A stretch of DNA of 64,000 nt, taken from Pseudoscleropodium purum (Eukaryota > Streptophyta > Bryopsida > Hypnales > Brachytheciaceae). Below the pieces are notes generated by a model. The model saw nothing but the letters and a program-made list of their open reading frames with translations, was not told the DNA's origin and made no database searches. The translations under genes and the position numbers were made by a program. Positions 11,277 to 24,715 of the stretch are shown piece by piece. Numbering within the stretch: the stretch's first letter is position 1; every line of letters starts with the position of its first letter. The DNA is taken from NCBI GenBank assembly GCA_963969395.1, contig OZ017798.1:12392173-12456172 (forward strand), written 5' to 3'.

Positions 11277-14065
11277 ATGGTCGTGGACTCGAGCACCGAC
11301 GTCGCCACTCCTCATTCTTCCAAAGTAGTGATCCCTGTGTGGGTGATCTCACCAGCTAAAATCATATCGGTAATGTTTCTGATATTTTACGTCCGTGCAA
11401 TTTTCTGATATTTTAGGTCCTTTGTCGAAGTCCTTCAGCCAAACCTCTGGGGTTCCGCCAATGATGGGCTAAGGTTAGAGCTCCAGGTACTCCGTCGATA
11501 TTTCAACAACATGGAGAGGCGGAAGTGGCTGGCTGTCAAGGAGTACAATGCCCAGCGACCGGCGTTTTATGAGGATCATGCCAAGCCAGCCTGGATCAGT
11601 GCCCCTGTCATGGCCGTGGCGGCCGCAGCCTTGCTCATTGGAGGGCACTTTCTCAGTCGTCGTGGAGGTCTTGATTTTTCACTCTTGTTCTCATGCTTCT
11701 TAGCTAAAGCTTTTATTACGCTAGAATTAGCCTTTAACCGTGTCAACGTTATGGTGTGTCAGTAAAATCGTAGGTTGATTAAAAGTTGTCTAATAAATTG
11801 TTGATTGAATTTGTGAAAGCTGGAAATGCGTCTTTTGGTTGTTGAAAGCTGTATGAGACATAATTTGTCCTATTTATTAGACTGCAGTTGTATTATGTGA
11901 GCTTATTACTGAGATCTCTGGATCTTCAACGACTCTACTAAGCCTTTGGGGCTAGTTTGCACTATAGAGGACCAATGCACTTAGACTATTGCCGTATAGT
12001 TTGCACTATGGAGGAGGAAACTTGGCATATCATAGGGTTCCTTTCTCGAGGATTAATGCTTTGAAGACTCTCTCCCCAATGCCCAGTTTCAGAGTGCCCT
12101 CCAAAGATCCTCATAAATCTCATCCTTTATGGAGCGAAGCGAGTAGAGTTTATCATATGGCTTGAACAACCTTTAGGCTGTGCAAGCTGTGCCGCTTACG
12201 GTCTTAACAACTTTTTATGAAGAGGGGTTTCCGAGTTTTTTTTAATAAGTATACTAGGCTCTTCTCTACTTCGGATAAGACGTCATCGCCTTCCATATCC
12301 CTTGGAACAATCTGGTCTGCACAGTGGATCCTCTGTACTATTCCTGCCCTGTATTTGCGACATTGTGTTACTAACAATTAGGTTATGTCATTGTCTTGGG
12401 ACATAGGCAGGCGTACTGGGGGCGATGGAGGAAACCGAGGGACGGCATCTACCCGGAATTCTTCCAATAAGGATAGTTCAGAGCCGAGAGGCAACCTGCC
12501 TTTGAACTTGGCTGAGCTTCGGGCCAAAAGAGCAGCGGCAGCTGAGGCTCGTCTTCCGAAAGAGGGCAGTAGCAATGCCAGTTCAGCACTTACACCCCTG
12601 GGCTCCATTCTTATGCTTGCACGCAAGGTTAGCATGCGGATCGTACATTCGGATTATAGGCCTTGTAGGTTTAGAAGAGTTTTTTTACCCTTGTTGGCAT
12701 GACATGATAATTTGGCCTCAATTTGTTGTCGAAGGCTTTAGGAGGTTATTTTACAAGGCAAGTTCATTACGGTATACCACATGCTAAATTGAAATTACAC
12801 TGGTTCTCTAATTTTAGGTGGATAAATTGGAGGAAGAATGCTCTGCGTTTCTAAGTAATGTTGGTTCAAGTACTGCAGTGAATCCTGCACAGCAGAAGGT
12901 AAAATCTGCTTCACTTTAACTCAATTACTTCCTTTGCTCCTTGTGATTTGATGGTGCTATGAAAAAACTGATGTAACAGGATTAGTGAAGCCATCATATT
13001 CTAGGAATTTCAATCCCTTTGTTAGAAGGTTAGGGGCAGGAGAAGTATAGAAGTCTTGCTGTACTGTACAGACCTGGCATCCAATAAGGTATGGAAGGTG
13101 GCAAAATCTTATTTGAGATATAGAAGACCCTAATGAATATATTAAAAAACAAAAGATCTATGCGATCAACCCCAGGAGACCCCTTTTTGTAAAATAATCT
13201 ATTAGACCTTAAGTGGGACGGCCTGCATGAGTGTTCCGCTCTGCTCTGTTCTGGGTTTATCTCAAACCTGATCACTTTGCTCCGTAAGGTTGTGATTTAT
13301 GGGAGTCTTTGAAGGGCACCCTAGAGTCAGGATTGGGGATCATCTGCACTTCGTTTTCAAAGCATCTGGCCTAGAGGATGAAAGTCTATAGTATGCTGGT
13401 TTTGTACTCTGGGTCCTCTACTAACAAGCCGAATCGTAAAACCAAAGTTCTTCCTCGGTGGGGAAATGGCATTCTCCTAATGTTAGTGATATTTGTTCAT
13501 AACCTCTCTCACCAGACGGGAAGTTTCAGTATTCTAATATTGATCTGTATGATCATGATGTGTTGTGCAGGAACTTGCACGGTTGCTCGAACTTCTTACC
13601 CAATTACAACTCAAGATTGATGGCGTTAAAGTATGTCATCACCTCGAGTAGCTTCTTGTTTTTTTCCCGGTCTTAGAGGGGAGATTTCAACAACTGCCAT
13701 GGGATGGCTAGAATGGAACATCTATCATTTCTACTGCCCTGTTATTGTTGTACTATCTATTTGCACTGCAGATGGGAAATGGGAAGATCTGATGTGTACT
13801 ATGGCCATCTTGTACAGGGTGATGAAACCGTGAGACCGCACCGCAAGGTTCAAACAACTCGAGTGCAATCCCTTCTTTCAGTAAGTCGAGACTCTTGCAA
13901 TCTGAAGTGAAGCTTTATTTAAGAAAAGGAAAGGAAAGTCATACCTAATTTGATTTCTTTCAAAGTGATTTTTCCGGATTTGCAATCTTGATGAACTTTT
14001 TGATTTACCGACTTACTATGGATTTGCAGGCTTTGGAGAAACTATCAAGTGAGAGCGGCCAGTGA
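11277..14065 (+). CDS. Membrane-anchored BAG-domain protein (Hsp70 co-chaperone), seven exons
   Basis: Predicted exons are 11277-11338, 11417-11667, 12407-12627, 12818-12898, 13571-13630, 13818-13880 and 14030-14065; phases fit and the product is 257 residues. Exon 1 is least certain. Residues about 80-100 (WISAPVMAVAAAALLIGGHFL) form one membrane segment followed by SRRGGRR, which favours a cytosolic C-terminus. Residues 105-178 are a polar, Ala/Arg-rich linker. Residues about 179-250 match a BAG domain: LEEECSAFL, LLELLTQLQLKIDGV, then HRKVQTTRVQSLLSALEKL. BAG domains bind the Hsp70 ATPase domain and promote nucleotide exchange. Plant BAG1-4 carry an N-terminal ubiquitin-like domain, which is absent here; TM plus BAG resembles yeast Snl1 at the ER and nuclear envelope. 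The organelle is inferred. Residues 20-79 are unrecognised. Confidence 0.78.
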
Positions 14066-14819
14066 CGAGACCCCTGAATGATCCGACGACAATACTGCAG
14101 ATTATTATCCTGGAAATGTGTACCATTACCAGGTTATCCAAGCGAATCTCAAGGCACCTGTTTTGCACTTGCTTAAGGCCGCATTCCTTAGTCACAATGC
14201 TTGTACACTAGTTTAGGAATAACTTCTAATGTAGGACTGGGAACGTTTTTGGACAGGTGACTAATAGAGCATGCTGAATTTAAGTTTGGCATTATCAGGG
14301 GAAAGTTTCAGAAGCCTGCTGGATCGGTTTCAGTGAGCTCTGCAAGGGGCACTCTTGAATGCCAATTCGTGAAGCTGCTATTAGACAATAAGCTTTTGTT
14401 GATGGGTTGGTTACCTTCAGCGCAAATCTGTGTCTGTATTACCAAGTTAACACGAAATAGATATCGCAAATTGGGACTGGGTTTTGGGTGTCTAGACTGC
14501 GACGTCAAAAAGCCGTGGATTTAGCTAAAAGGACCCCACTAGACTCACCAACTTCAACCGGGTTGAAGTAATTCTCTTTCTTCTGATTTGTGAGTGGATA
14601 GAGTGTTCCACGTACCACTGCAACTCCATAAGAGTTCCATAACAAGGGAGGATGCACCTCCTTATTGTTCACAGAACAGAATTTTGTTATGTTCACAGAG
14701 TGCATGAAGTCTAAAATTATGGATATTGCTTATAGATTCAAAGCTTACATTCCTTTTATAATTAAGAAAATGTATTTTGAAGAATTGATTTGAGAATTTA
14801 AGGGAACAAGCTTATATAG
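14066..14819. other. 3' flank of the BAG gene
   Basis: Balanced composition up to about 14720, then AT-rich. It probably holds the 3' UTR. Open frames of 60-66 codons on both strands (14308-14705) have no recognisable content. Confidence 0.45.
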
Positions 14820-15100
14820 AAGGAAAAAAATTAAATCATTGAAAGCTTAAAGATAGAATTGAAACATACTAATTTGAATAATGATATCATTCTAGCAAGC
14901 AAATTGAACCTTGTGAAACTTTTTTTTTAAATTGTAAAAATCTAGTTCAAAAAATAAGTCCTAAAAGTTATTTTTTGAAGAAGTTGTTCTAATTGCTTCA
15001 AAAACAAGATCCTCCACAACTTTCACATCACTAATCCAAATTTAATGAATCAAAGCTTTTTATATAGGCGAAAATATATTCTACAAGGGAAAGAAAAAAT
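14820..15100 (+). repeat. Degenerate dispersed repeat, copy 1
   Basis: Colinear with about 43620-43900: shared blocks include GATAGAATTGAAACATA / AATAGAACTGAAACATA, TTTCACATCACTA and GAATCAAAGCTTT. Strongly decayed; boundaries approximate. Confidence 0.55.
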
Positions 15101-15324
15101 TCATTGGCCCAAATTTTTGTGCTTTTGTTTTGCTACCCAACAAATTAAAAAAAAGGCTAATTGTAACTTTTACTTTTAGGCACCAATTGAAAAAAAAATT
15201 ATATTCCGATAAAAACAATATGTCTTTCTTTCTTTAAAAAAAGTTTTAAAAAAACATGATAAAAATTTTAGATCATACAAGCCTATTCAAAATCCATTTT
15301 GTCCCCAAAGAGATCAAGGATCCT

Positions 15325-15615
15325 CATTAGAAGATTTTTGAGGGCATTGGAAGCCTATAGGTTCCCCAATTGTGCAAACAATGTGAATGTAGCCAACAAT
15401 GCACTCTGACGTGGCCAAGACCATATCACATCATTTTTCAAAAAAAAAATTAAAACTTTTTTTTTTCCAACTTTTTCTACATTTCAAGAATAAATTTTCT
15501 TTTGAAATTCTTTTTGAAATTTTTTTTTGATAGCCGGTTGTTCCCTTCATTGTAGGGGACATCAAGGAGAATAGAGTTGAAATAGGCTTCTAATGCCCTC
15601 AAAAATCTTCTAATG
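15325..15615. mobile_element. MITE-like element with 34-bp terminal inverted repeats
   Basis: The left end CATTAGAAGATTTTTGAGGG (15325 on) is the inverse of the right end CCCTCAAAAATCTTCTAATG (to 15615). The match continues through about 34 bases with one mismatch. The 291-bp interior has A-runs and T-runs and no ORF, as expected of a non-autonomous DNA element. Superfamily not assigned. Confidence 0.8.
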
Positions 15616-17400
15616 TTAGAGGTGAAGCCTACCTACTCCATCAATAGCACATTAGATGTTTTTTAGCCCTTATAGAGTTATAGAGGGCTATGAGTTCTTA
15701 TATATAGTTCTTAGACTTTATGAACTATGCTGTAGGAGCTGCCTAATGTAGCAGAGAGATTACCACATCATACTATTATTATTTTTTCAAAAAAACAATT
15801 ATTTTTTAAAATCATTAAATAAAAGATTTTTTTTAATTTTGATATTCTATCAACGGACATTCTTTAACTACTTAACGAACAACATCATGAACGAGCTTGA
15901 AATGGCCTTCACCATCTCCTCGAAAACATCCAATGAATCATAAATATTTCAAAGAACATGTTAATCTTTCTAAAATAGGGGACACATTAAAAACTTGAAT
16001 AGTTTATAGAGTTCCTACCTTAAGTTGGATGTAATCCTTATAGAAATGACTCTTTCCTAGCTCAACTACAATTGATTTGGTTTGGTATGCATTCAAATTC
16101 CAAATAAATAAATAATAAATATCAAAAATATTTAAAATGGCTATGCGTTTAGATAGTCCCAGTAAAAAAATTAGAGTACTCACTTGTCAAGATGCACCAT
16201 TTCAATTGGCAAAATCAAATTCTTCCAACCATAATGCTTAGACATTTCAAAAATCAATGTCTGCAATGTCTCCAACTATCACCATGTAGGAGAAGTCATT
16301 GAATAAGTGCCATTCTATGAATCTATCATTTGAGTGTTCATTGATGGATGTCTAACATTATGTCTATTAAAGGATTTAAGTAGTGGATTTAGAGTAATAG
16401 GGTGCCTTTAAAAGTTGACAGTTATAAATAGAAATTCTACCATCCAATAATTTGAGTGAGAAATGATTTTTTTCTAACTAAGTGGCTTGTTATGTAGTAT
16501 ACCAAAATGCTTGACATATCCATATTATAAAATTGAAAATTTAAGAGAAAAAACTACTACCAAGGGGCATCCATTGTACTTTTGTGACTCTTAACAAATT
16601 TCTATTATAGTAGTACTACATGCCTACTAAGGCATCTATTATGCTACTATATAATTAGCAACACATAATTTCAAAGGCATTATCTTTTTCATCTCTTCAA
16701 CAACACTCTTAGCCTTCATTTTGTTTCTTAAAAGGCCAAAAAACTAATTGCAATATCTACGAACTAGGATGATTTATGCTATATTAGAAATTTTAGTGGC
16801 TTCTTAATATTTGTTAACATCACTAGCATTCTACTAGAATATACAACATATGGAATCATGCAATTTCAACAAACTGTATGTGCCTTCATTTGGCAACATT
16901 TTTCAATCCAAAAGGTGAGCTACCTTGTGTTTTTTGTTATTTATCATGTCTTTAGTTCCATTTCAATTCAATAGCCTTTTATCAATTCTTGTTAGAATCA
17001 TTAATTTGAAAATGGACAAGATTTAAGGTATTACAACTTATATCAAGTTCAAGTTTCAAGGCATTGTATCACTTTCTTATTTATTAGCTACTTATAAGAG
17101 GGTTACAATTCATAATTCTTCTCTTCTTAATAGACCCTTGTTCAATAAGAAAGAAGTAGGATTTCGTGTTGCTCTAAATGGCAGAAGAAATTTGGAAAAA
17201 ACTTGAAGAAATTTGGAAATTTGGCATGTGAAGCTCTCTGTTCATCATTTCGAATATGTCCAGAAAAATAGACGTCGGAGTGCTTAGGGTTGATTGAAGC
17301 TCTGAGAATGTCGTTCAATTAATTTTGTTCTGGCTTCAATTCTTCAGAGGGAAATGGGCAGAACCAGGCTTGGAGGATACATACATCGACCACAACAACT
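15616..17400. other. AT-rich spacer
   Basis: Contains a small palindrome (TAGCCCT...AGGGCTA near 15664-15692) similar in style to the neighbouring MITE, otherwise no gene or clear repeat. Confidence 0.5.
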
Positions 17401-17439
17401 TCTGGAGAAATGTTTTAATTTGGTCATCCTGCAGTTCTA

Positions 17440-18100
17440 ACAATTAATTGCCTCCAAGCTCAGGAGACTCGACACAACCTGGCGAGACTTTCCCGGTTCT
17501 CCTGTTCTCCACCATTCATGGCCTTCCACAACCACCGATTAAAAGAACATCAAGTCCTCATTTGGATTCCTCGATCGTCCGGGGCACAAACATAGTGAAC
17601 CAGTTATGTGAGACCATGACTTTGGATCACGATGATCTACAATGGCAGTAGCAAGCTCCATCTCTCCAACCAGGACATCCTCGAGGTAGCTGAATTATTG
17701 GAGTCCGCCTCCCAAGGAATTCTTGGTCGCAGACCTTACGGTACAAGCTTCCAAGTCTACAACAGTTGTTGTGTACGTGGAATCCCTGCTCCCTCCCTGC
17801 GATCGATCGAGCTAGCTGCCGATCGAAAGACGACCACACCACGTACGCGCGTGCAATAGTGCGTGGGAGTTTTGAGGGCGTGAACTTGGTGGTTAGCAAC
17901 GAAGATGTAAACTTTCAAATCTTTGTGGCTAGCTTTGCTTCTCGGTTAAGGACATGCTACATGCTAGCTCTAAGTCTTATTCTTCAGTCGCAAATTGTTG
18001 GATTCGATTCCTCCTACTAGGAAGTACCAGGGACCCTATGATCACGAGGGTTTATCTATCTTTTTCCAAGAAGCAGATATGGTGGTCATATTACAGCTAG
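17440..18100 (+). pseudogene. Possible relic of a receptor-like kinase gene
   Basis: A patch of higher GC with two overlapping plus-strand frames (17448-17651 and 17632-17859). The second contains DILEVAELLESASQGILGRR followed by PYGTSF, which recalls the start of plant LRR receptor-like kinase domains (xDLLRASAEVLGxGxxGTSYK). The usual glycine-rich loop is degraded (GRRPYGTS), no VAVKR lysine motif follows, and the frame is lost soon after. Reading it as a kinase remnant is inference from one short stretch; it could be non-coding transcribed DNA. Confidence 0.22.
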
Positions 18101-20538
18101 TTGCTTAATTGCCTCTGTATATGTTTCCGTGGAGCTGTCGATCTCCAATGAATGATGATACTCACCAAGTTGGAGTCGTGTGCTATGACGTGAAGAGAAG
18201 GCTCTGGAAGCCTGCAGTCATGTTCACTTTGCCAAAAGAGATCATGGACAGATATGGTTTGACTATTAAGTTACTGTAGTGGCTTCTTCACCACAATGAT
18301 CACAATGATCAAGGCTTTGTCTGTTTGTTGTAGCCCACGTGATGTACAGTACATTACATGGAGGTTGAAATTGTGGGCGGGGCGAATCTTCTTGGACATA
18401 CTCGTCATTGCCCAACAGTGCAAATATTGGCGAGAGCCTTGTGTTATGCGAGCAATTCAGGTAAGTATAGGGCATACCTTGAATTGCCCTAGTGATGAGA
18501 TATTGCTCACTTGAACCTCATTAATCACATTATTAATCACATTTTGTAGAGTCTAAATTTTTTTACTTCTCTAGTTGAAAACAATGTTCATATCAAGTCG
18601 TTTGAATCAACACAATTATGTTTTAAAATCTCCAAAATAAGTTGTCTGAAGCAACAAGTTTTGTTGCTTCATATACTTTCACATAATTCAAATGTGTTAA
18701 AATTGTGCAAGTGTAGCAAGGGAGAAAAATATTCTAGGATGGCATATTAGAGGTTATGATAAAGTAGTTGAAGTATGCTTTGTTGGGAAGATTTTTGGAT
18801 ATTATTATATTATTTGATGCATACATTGATGTTTAAATAATATCCCTATGCAATCCACATGTCTTCCTTGGATAGATGAGTAGACATTAATTACAAAAAC
18901 AATCCTTTCCTTACAAAAATGGGAGTATAAACAACTTGGAACATGGTAAATTGGTAGGGTTGTATTTTGGAAGGTCAAAAAAAGGCCACCATTTGTGACA
19001 TGTTTGAATCATATAATCAAATTTGTTTGTGGTGATGTACAATATTAGCATCTCTACATGGAAGACAATTTGCGTGCAATATACATGGGAATATACAATT
19101 GAACTTGATGGTCTTTTACATCAACTAAAAACTCCAAATCAATACAAGTGGATGTTCATAGAAGTGTTCTATTATAGGGGTGATTGTGAGAAACACTTGT
19201 CCTTTTTGTATGTCCCCTCGGTTTCTATGGAGGTGTTTTTCCTCATAACTTTTGTGGTTTATGTTTGTTTTAGTTGAAATTTGGGGGAAAGGTGCGTGTT
19301 GTTGATCTAGACATTAAATAATTTTTTCAATTTAAAAAAAAATAATTTTACTACTTTTAAGGTGGCCTCAATTGGATATCTACCTTGGCTATTTGGGGGA
19401 TTCCCAGTCGTATTTGGGGACCAAAAATGCAATTTTGAAGCCAAGGTTTCAACCTATTGTAGGTGGACTAACATTCTAAAGACATCCAATGAAATTTTTG
19501 GCAAAGAACCTAGTGTAAAGGTTGCACATGATTTGAAAGTGGACACTGTTTGTGCAAGCACTATGAAGAGGGGAAAAAATTTTATGATGAATTTTTTGTT
19601 CACATGGGACCAAAGAGAAGATTAGGAAAATGTTTTTTTCTTTTAGTTTTTTTAATTTTTAAATATTTTCTAAAAATCAAATTCAAAAGCATTCATTTTT
19701 TTACATTTTTTAGGCTTCTTTTGTGCATAACTTTTAGAGATGAATATTTCTAGGTCTAAATTTTCTCTCATATTCTATTATAAATGCTTTACAAATTATT
19801 CATATTTTATTTTATTTAAAAAAAATTATTTCTAAAGTCATAATACTCTAGAAATAAGGCTATTTTGAGTCTGAAAGGACAAGTATTTCTTGCAATCACC
19901 CATTAGCCTAGATGGATTTGTCCTACTACTACCAAAAGTTGTACATAAAAACATACAAAACAAGTTGAAATTAAATTTTGGATGAAGGATTTAGCTTATG
20001 AAATTTTAAGAATGAATTACAAATCTTCAATGGTAGGTTTAAGAGAGTGTCATATAGAGCAATAGCCTTATGGACTCTTAAAACCTTATACTGTTGAAAA
20101 TTGCTATAAAAGAATAGAAAATTATACATGCCTTTTTGCTAGTACAAGTCCAAAATTATTCAAAATTGATTTTATTTCAACATTCAATGTATTAAAGGTA
20201 ACATTTTATATTATTCATAGCATAAATCATTGAAAATAATTGCAGCAATGATGTATTAGTCTTAGATAAATAACAAAGAAGATAATATGTATAATATGGA
20301 GGTATCTAGGTGAAAGCACAAAACACCTATTGATTTTCTTATATTTTCCATTTAAAAAGGAATACAAGGAATACTATGAGATTTTGGAAAAACATATTTA
20401 ATAATAAAATAAAATAAAAAAAATTAGAATAATATACTGGAGATTATATCTTAAAATTTTAAAATCCAAAAAAGTCTCCAAAAATTTGTATACAAAACAT
20501 TTAATGAAAATTTCAAGCAAAAAAATGCTTAATATATA
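18101..20538. other. AT-rich spacer with unidentified open frames
   Basis: Two plus-strand frames (19023-19277, 84 codons; 19362-19625, 87 codons) give protein-like but unrecognised sequences; both start at non-ATG codons and neither has a clear splice context. They may be transposon remnants. Nothing else stands out. Confidence 0.4.
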
Positions 20539-20620
20539 CTCCCTTTGTCCCACTAAAAACCTCCAAATCAAGCAAAACTCTTGTCCCACTAAAAAGTTCT
20601 GTTTCTTCATTTTGATTCAT
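20539..20620. mobile_element. Stowaway-like terminal fragment
   Basis: Starts TA|CTCCCTTTGTCCCACTAAAA, close to the Stowaway MITE terminus (CTCCCTCCGTCCCA). A second TTGTCCCACTAAAAA lies 41 bases downstream. No matching right end was found, so it is probably a broken copy. Confidence 0.4.
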
Positions 20621-22296
20621 TAGAAGAGTTTTCACCTCAGGAGGGCTATAAGTTCCTAGACTACAGGAACTACCTTGTAGATGGCCACAATAGCTTGGTG
20701 ACATGGCATAGCAATTGCCATGTTTGAAAAAATAATTTTTTTTTATAGTTTTTTTCTTCATTTTAAGATTTTTTATTTTATTTTATTTGGGAACAATTGT
20801 TCCCCCAAAAGTATAGGAAAGAAGTTCATGACGCACCTACTTGAAGTAGCCTTCTTGATCCTCAGAAATATTCAAACAATTGAGTAAATTTTGGCCGGGT
20901 TTTGCAACTTTGTGGGGGCAAGTCAAGTGATTAAGGAGCATTTTTCTCCTAGAAATCTTGACTTTGCTCATATGAGGCACCTTGTACTTGTTATACTTCT
21001 TGAGATAGTAGTATTGACAATTTATTTGGTGACTACTTAGGTACTATGAAGATTTGTTTATGAAGTGCTTTAGGTTTCTTTATTGTGGATATTTAGGTGG
21101 GGCACATATTTCTAAAATCCCATTGTTGCCACCAACCTTTAAATCGTCAAGAATGATGGAGCTGGCAACATTTACAAATTATGCTAAAAAATGATACTTT
21201 GTACATGGATTTTAGGTGCCTAGATGATGGTGCCTAAGTTGGAACTTTTACATAGACATAAAGGATGAATTATTGGTTTTTGAATGCATGTATTACCAAC
21301 AATGAGACTAAAATTGTGGTTAATCTTTTGTGAGGAAGGTTTTTGAAGGTTATTAGTGGGATAGAGGGAGTAAAATATTGTTAGAAAATAGTAAAAAGCT
21401 CACCAAAATAAAACAATAATAAGTACTTCATGGAGATGAGATGCAACCAATAAAATTATGAAAAATATTTTTTTATTATTTTCTAAATAATGTTTCTACA
21501 TGCATTTGCAAAAAACCCATCTTTACACCTATGTAACCCGAAGAGATTACTGTTGATTTTTTAGAAAATGCCATGAATTAAAATATGTAGGACTACAGTA
21601 GGGTTTATACAATGCTATATGTAAACTCTAGTATATATAAATTAGGCTACATAAAACTATCATGTAGTAGGGAATTTTTATTAATAAGTTAACCTTGACA
21701 AATAATCAAGAGAAAGAAAGAGAAGTATAAATGTAAGGCATTGACCACAGTGACAAAAATTGTCATATTGCACAAAAAGAGAGGCTTAAATTAGTAGGTT
21801 CAACAAATTGAAAATTATACTATATAAGAATATACTTTATAGTCCATTTAACTTCAATCTTTGAAGCCATATGTGTTAAACATACTTATGTGCGCTCTTT
21901 GGGAATTCTGAAGTATTAAATGATAAACTTGTTAACAATCCCTACATGCTAGACTCTAGAGGGGGCATTTTGAAAGAGAAAAAGTCCAAAACTATTAATT
22001 TTTTGATGCGTTGTCCAAAATCAATTTTCTTTTTTTAATACCAATTGTAAGAAAATATTAAATAAGTAAGGTAATGTGTGGAAAAAATTTCATCCCATTT
22101 GACTAACTATGTAGATTGAAAGATTATAATATTGGAAGTGATGAAATTTTCTTTTTCATTCATGCAAAACATGGTCAACAAACTTTGAGCCAATAAAAAT
22201 TTTGTTCTATATAAAAATGTGGATTTTGACCATTCAAAAGCAAATATAAATTCTAGCTTACCATAAATCAATTTGTAATGCAAGGAGACTACGTCA
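20621..22296. other. AT-rich spacer
   Basis: Includes a segment (20640-20870) with GGGCTATAAGTTCC near one side and GTAGCCTTCTTGATCC near the other, loosely resembling the ends of the 15325-15615 element; too degraded to call. No gene seen. Confidence 0.4.
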
Positions 22297-22437
22297 CTAG
22301 TGGAAAATTCAATTTTTTTGTTGATTTGGTTGTATTGATTTGAACAACAATTTGTTGATTTAAACAAAAATCAACAAAAAGTGAACCAAATCAATGCAAC
22401 CAAATCAACAGAAAAACTAAATTTTCTACTAATAAGT
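22297..22437. mobile_element. Fold-back MITE with CACTA-like end
   Basis: A near-perfect 47-bp inverted repeat with a short loop. The left arm starts CACTAGTGGAAAATTCAATT and runs to TGATTTG at about 22342. The right arm, read on the minus strand, contains TAGTAGAAAATTTAGTTT and the same GTTGATTTGGTTG block. The terminus CACTAGTRGAAAA is typical of plant CACTA elements. About 141 bp, non-coding. As RNA it would fold into a long hairpin. Confidence 0.82.
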
Positions 22438-24715
22438 GCATTGGCAGTACATTAGACATTAGTCAATTTTTGATGATTTCTTGTGCAATGAAGAAATTTT
22501 TATTTGACATCTAAACCGTCAAAAAATTACAAATAGAGACCAAAAATTTGAAATATGTGGGAAAATTTCAAGAATTTTTATTTAACAAATTGCAAAATAA
22601 TAGGGCTTCAAGTTAGAACTTAGAAGAAAATATTTTTTCTTGAAGTTGCCCCAATATAGCTAACAAAGTTTAGAATATAATTTGAGAATTAATTTTTTTT
22701 TAATTATATGCTATATTTTATTAGTTAAAAAATATCCCAAATCTCAAAAGTTGATGAGTGGTTTTGCAAAAAATTCCCCAAAGATATCCAAATTGTTTAA
22801 GTTGCCAAAAAAATTTACGACAATATAAGTATATAACTTTTTATTAAGGCATCCAATTGAAAAAACTGAAAATTATCTTTGCTTAGGGAATACATGCTTA
22901 CACCTTGTGTCAAAATTTCATGGACATTTGATCAAAATTGACTTTTTAAGACCCTACTCAGAGTTTCAATTGTTTGTTCAATAAACAATTGGCCCCTAGG
23001 GGTTAGAAACCTCTACTTGGTCAATGATACTTTAGTTGAATTGATTGTTTTTGGTTTCATGGTGTATACCCTATACATTTATATAGTAGAGGTAAGGGAA
23101 TGTTTGTGAAAAAGGGTGGAGGTGGAAAAAAATTGGACATTTAAATTTTATATATATAAGATACTTAGATAGTTCCTACTTCAAAAATCATTTGAATGAA
23201 CTTATAAAAAATAGAGGGTATTGGAAATATGCCCCTTGTAGCATTTTATATAAAAATATGATCACCTTCAATACAATATTTAAGATAAACAATCACATCA
23301 AATATCCTCTTAAGTAAGATATATATTTTAAATTACAAAGAGTAATCTTCTTACGATGAATAGGTTGCTTGGCCATTTAGCTATTTACTTCAATTTGACT
23401 AGCTAGTCAGCTACAAGCATCTTTCTTTATCCACACTAATTTTAGTAGCTTGACATTCTAAACAACTCGAGGCTCCTCTTGATATCATTGGCCATTTTTG
23501 ACGTAAAAAAATGCGCAAACTTATTTGACCACTTCCTTATGAAGCTAAAGAGCATCATCAATTCTCTTCAAAATTGTCACATATTCACATTGGGTAGATT
23601 ATTTGTCCAAATTGACTAATTTATCAGCTCATTTGGGATGTTTTATGACCTTAACTTGCCCAATGTGACAACCTTAAGACTTAAGGTAGTCACATTTTCC
23701 ATCTAGTCCATTCAAACTATCCAATATGTCCAAATGTTTGGAACCTTAAATTATCCTATTTTGTGGTTTTCCTAATGTAACAACAATGGTCCTATTCACA
23801 CAATAAGAATATAAATCATAGATTTCAAAAATTGAATTTCACACTCCCACGATGCCTTATTGGGGCTCCCAACACCCTCGCCTACATTAGTGTTTCTAGG
23901 CAAACTTGGCCCTTGATCATTCCACTTATGCCTCCATTCCCTTGCTTGCTCAAAGCTAAGTGTTTTATCCTCATTTGCTTTGATCTTTGTGGTATTGTAA
24001 CATTCATGGTGCATGAGGGTATTGGTAACACAAACCATAGCAAGAAGTAGATTTATCAAATTAGAGACAAATGTGTTTTAGTAATAAAAATTTTCATAGC
24101 CATAGTTTCAAGCAGCTTGGTAGATCTGTTACAAGGATACCGCAACTTCATTCAAAACTAAAATTTCTTGTTACTAGGTTGATAAGAGTTGACATTAATG
24201 GAGAATACACCACTCTTAACACTAATGCACCAACTTTGCTAAGAAAATAGTTGTTCAGAAGTAAACTAAATTGTAAAGCTTGCAATGTTCTTTAAAAAAG
24301 AAATTGTAAGCAATAGCGCAATCCTAATGGGAATAGAATGGCCCAAAAATGCATGACTAATTGTACTCCACATTGCCAATTTTTGCTATAGGATCCTATT
24401 GATGAAGCTCTTCTTAAGAGCAGAAATGAAGAATAGAGAATTCTTGACAATACCTTTCTAATGATATATTATGAGCCTAATTGTAGTTAAATTTCAATTT
24501 CTTGGATGGTCCCCTGTACAGGGATATTCTATAATTGGGGGATCAAAGTCTCAGTTTACTTACCATATTTTTCCAAGTTCTCAATTGACAAAACTTCTCA
24601 AAACATGCACTCCATCCTAAAATCATGTTGGTGAAGTTTGTTAGTAATCAATTTTCCTTGGCCAATTAGTCACACTTACATGAGAAATGTCAACAAGTTG
24701 TAAATGCTTTGTCTT
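22438..24715. other. AT-rich spacer
   Basis: Overlapping 70-90 codon frames at 23796-24059 occur on both strands but have no family features. No RNA gene or repeat recognised. Confidence 0.5.

Noticed and set aside
10968..11315. 115-codon minus-strand ORF
   Set aside because: It overlaps the BAG leader and putative first exon, has no domain features and contains a GI repeat produced by the GATGCC hexamer run.
17455..17466. AAGCTCAGGAG resembles the 5' half of miR390
   Set aside because: The match ends after about 11 bases and there is no complementary arm nearby.
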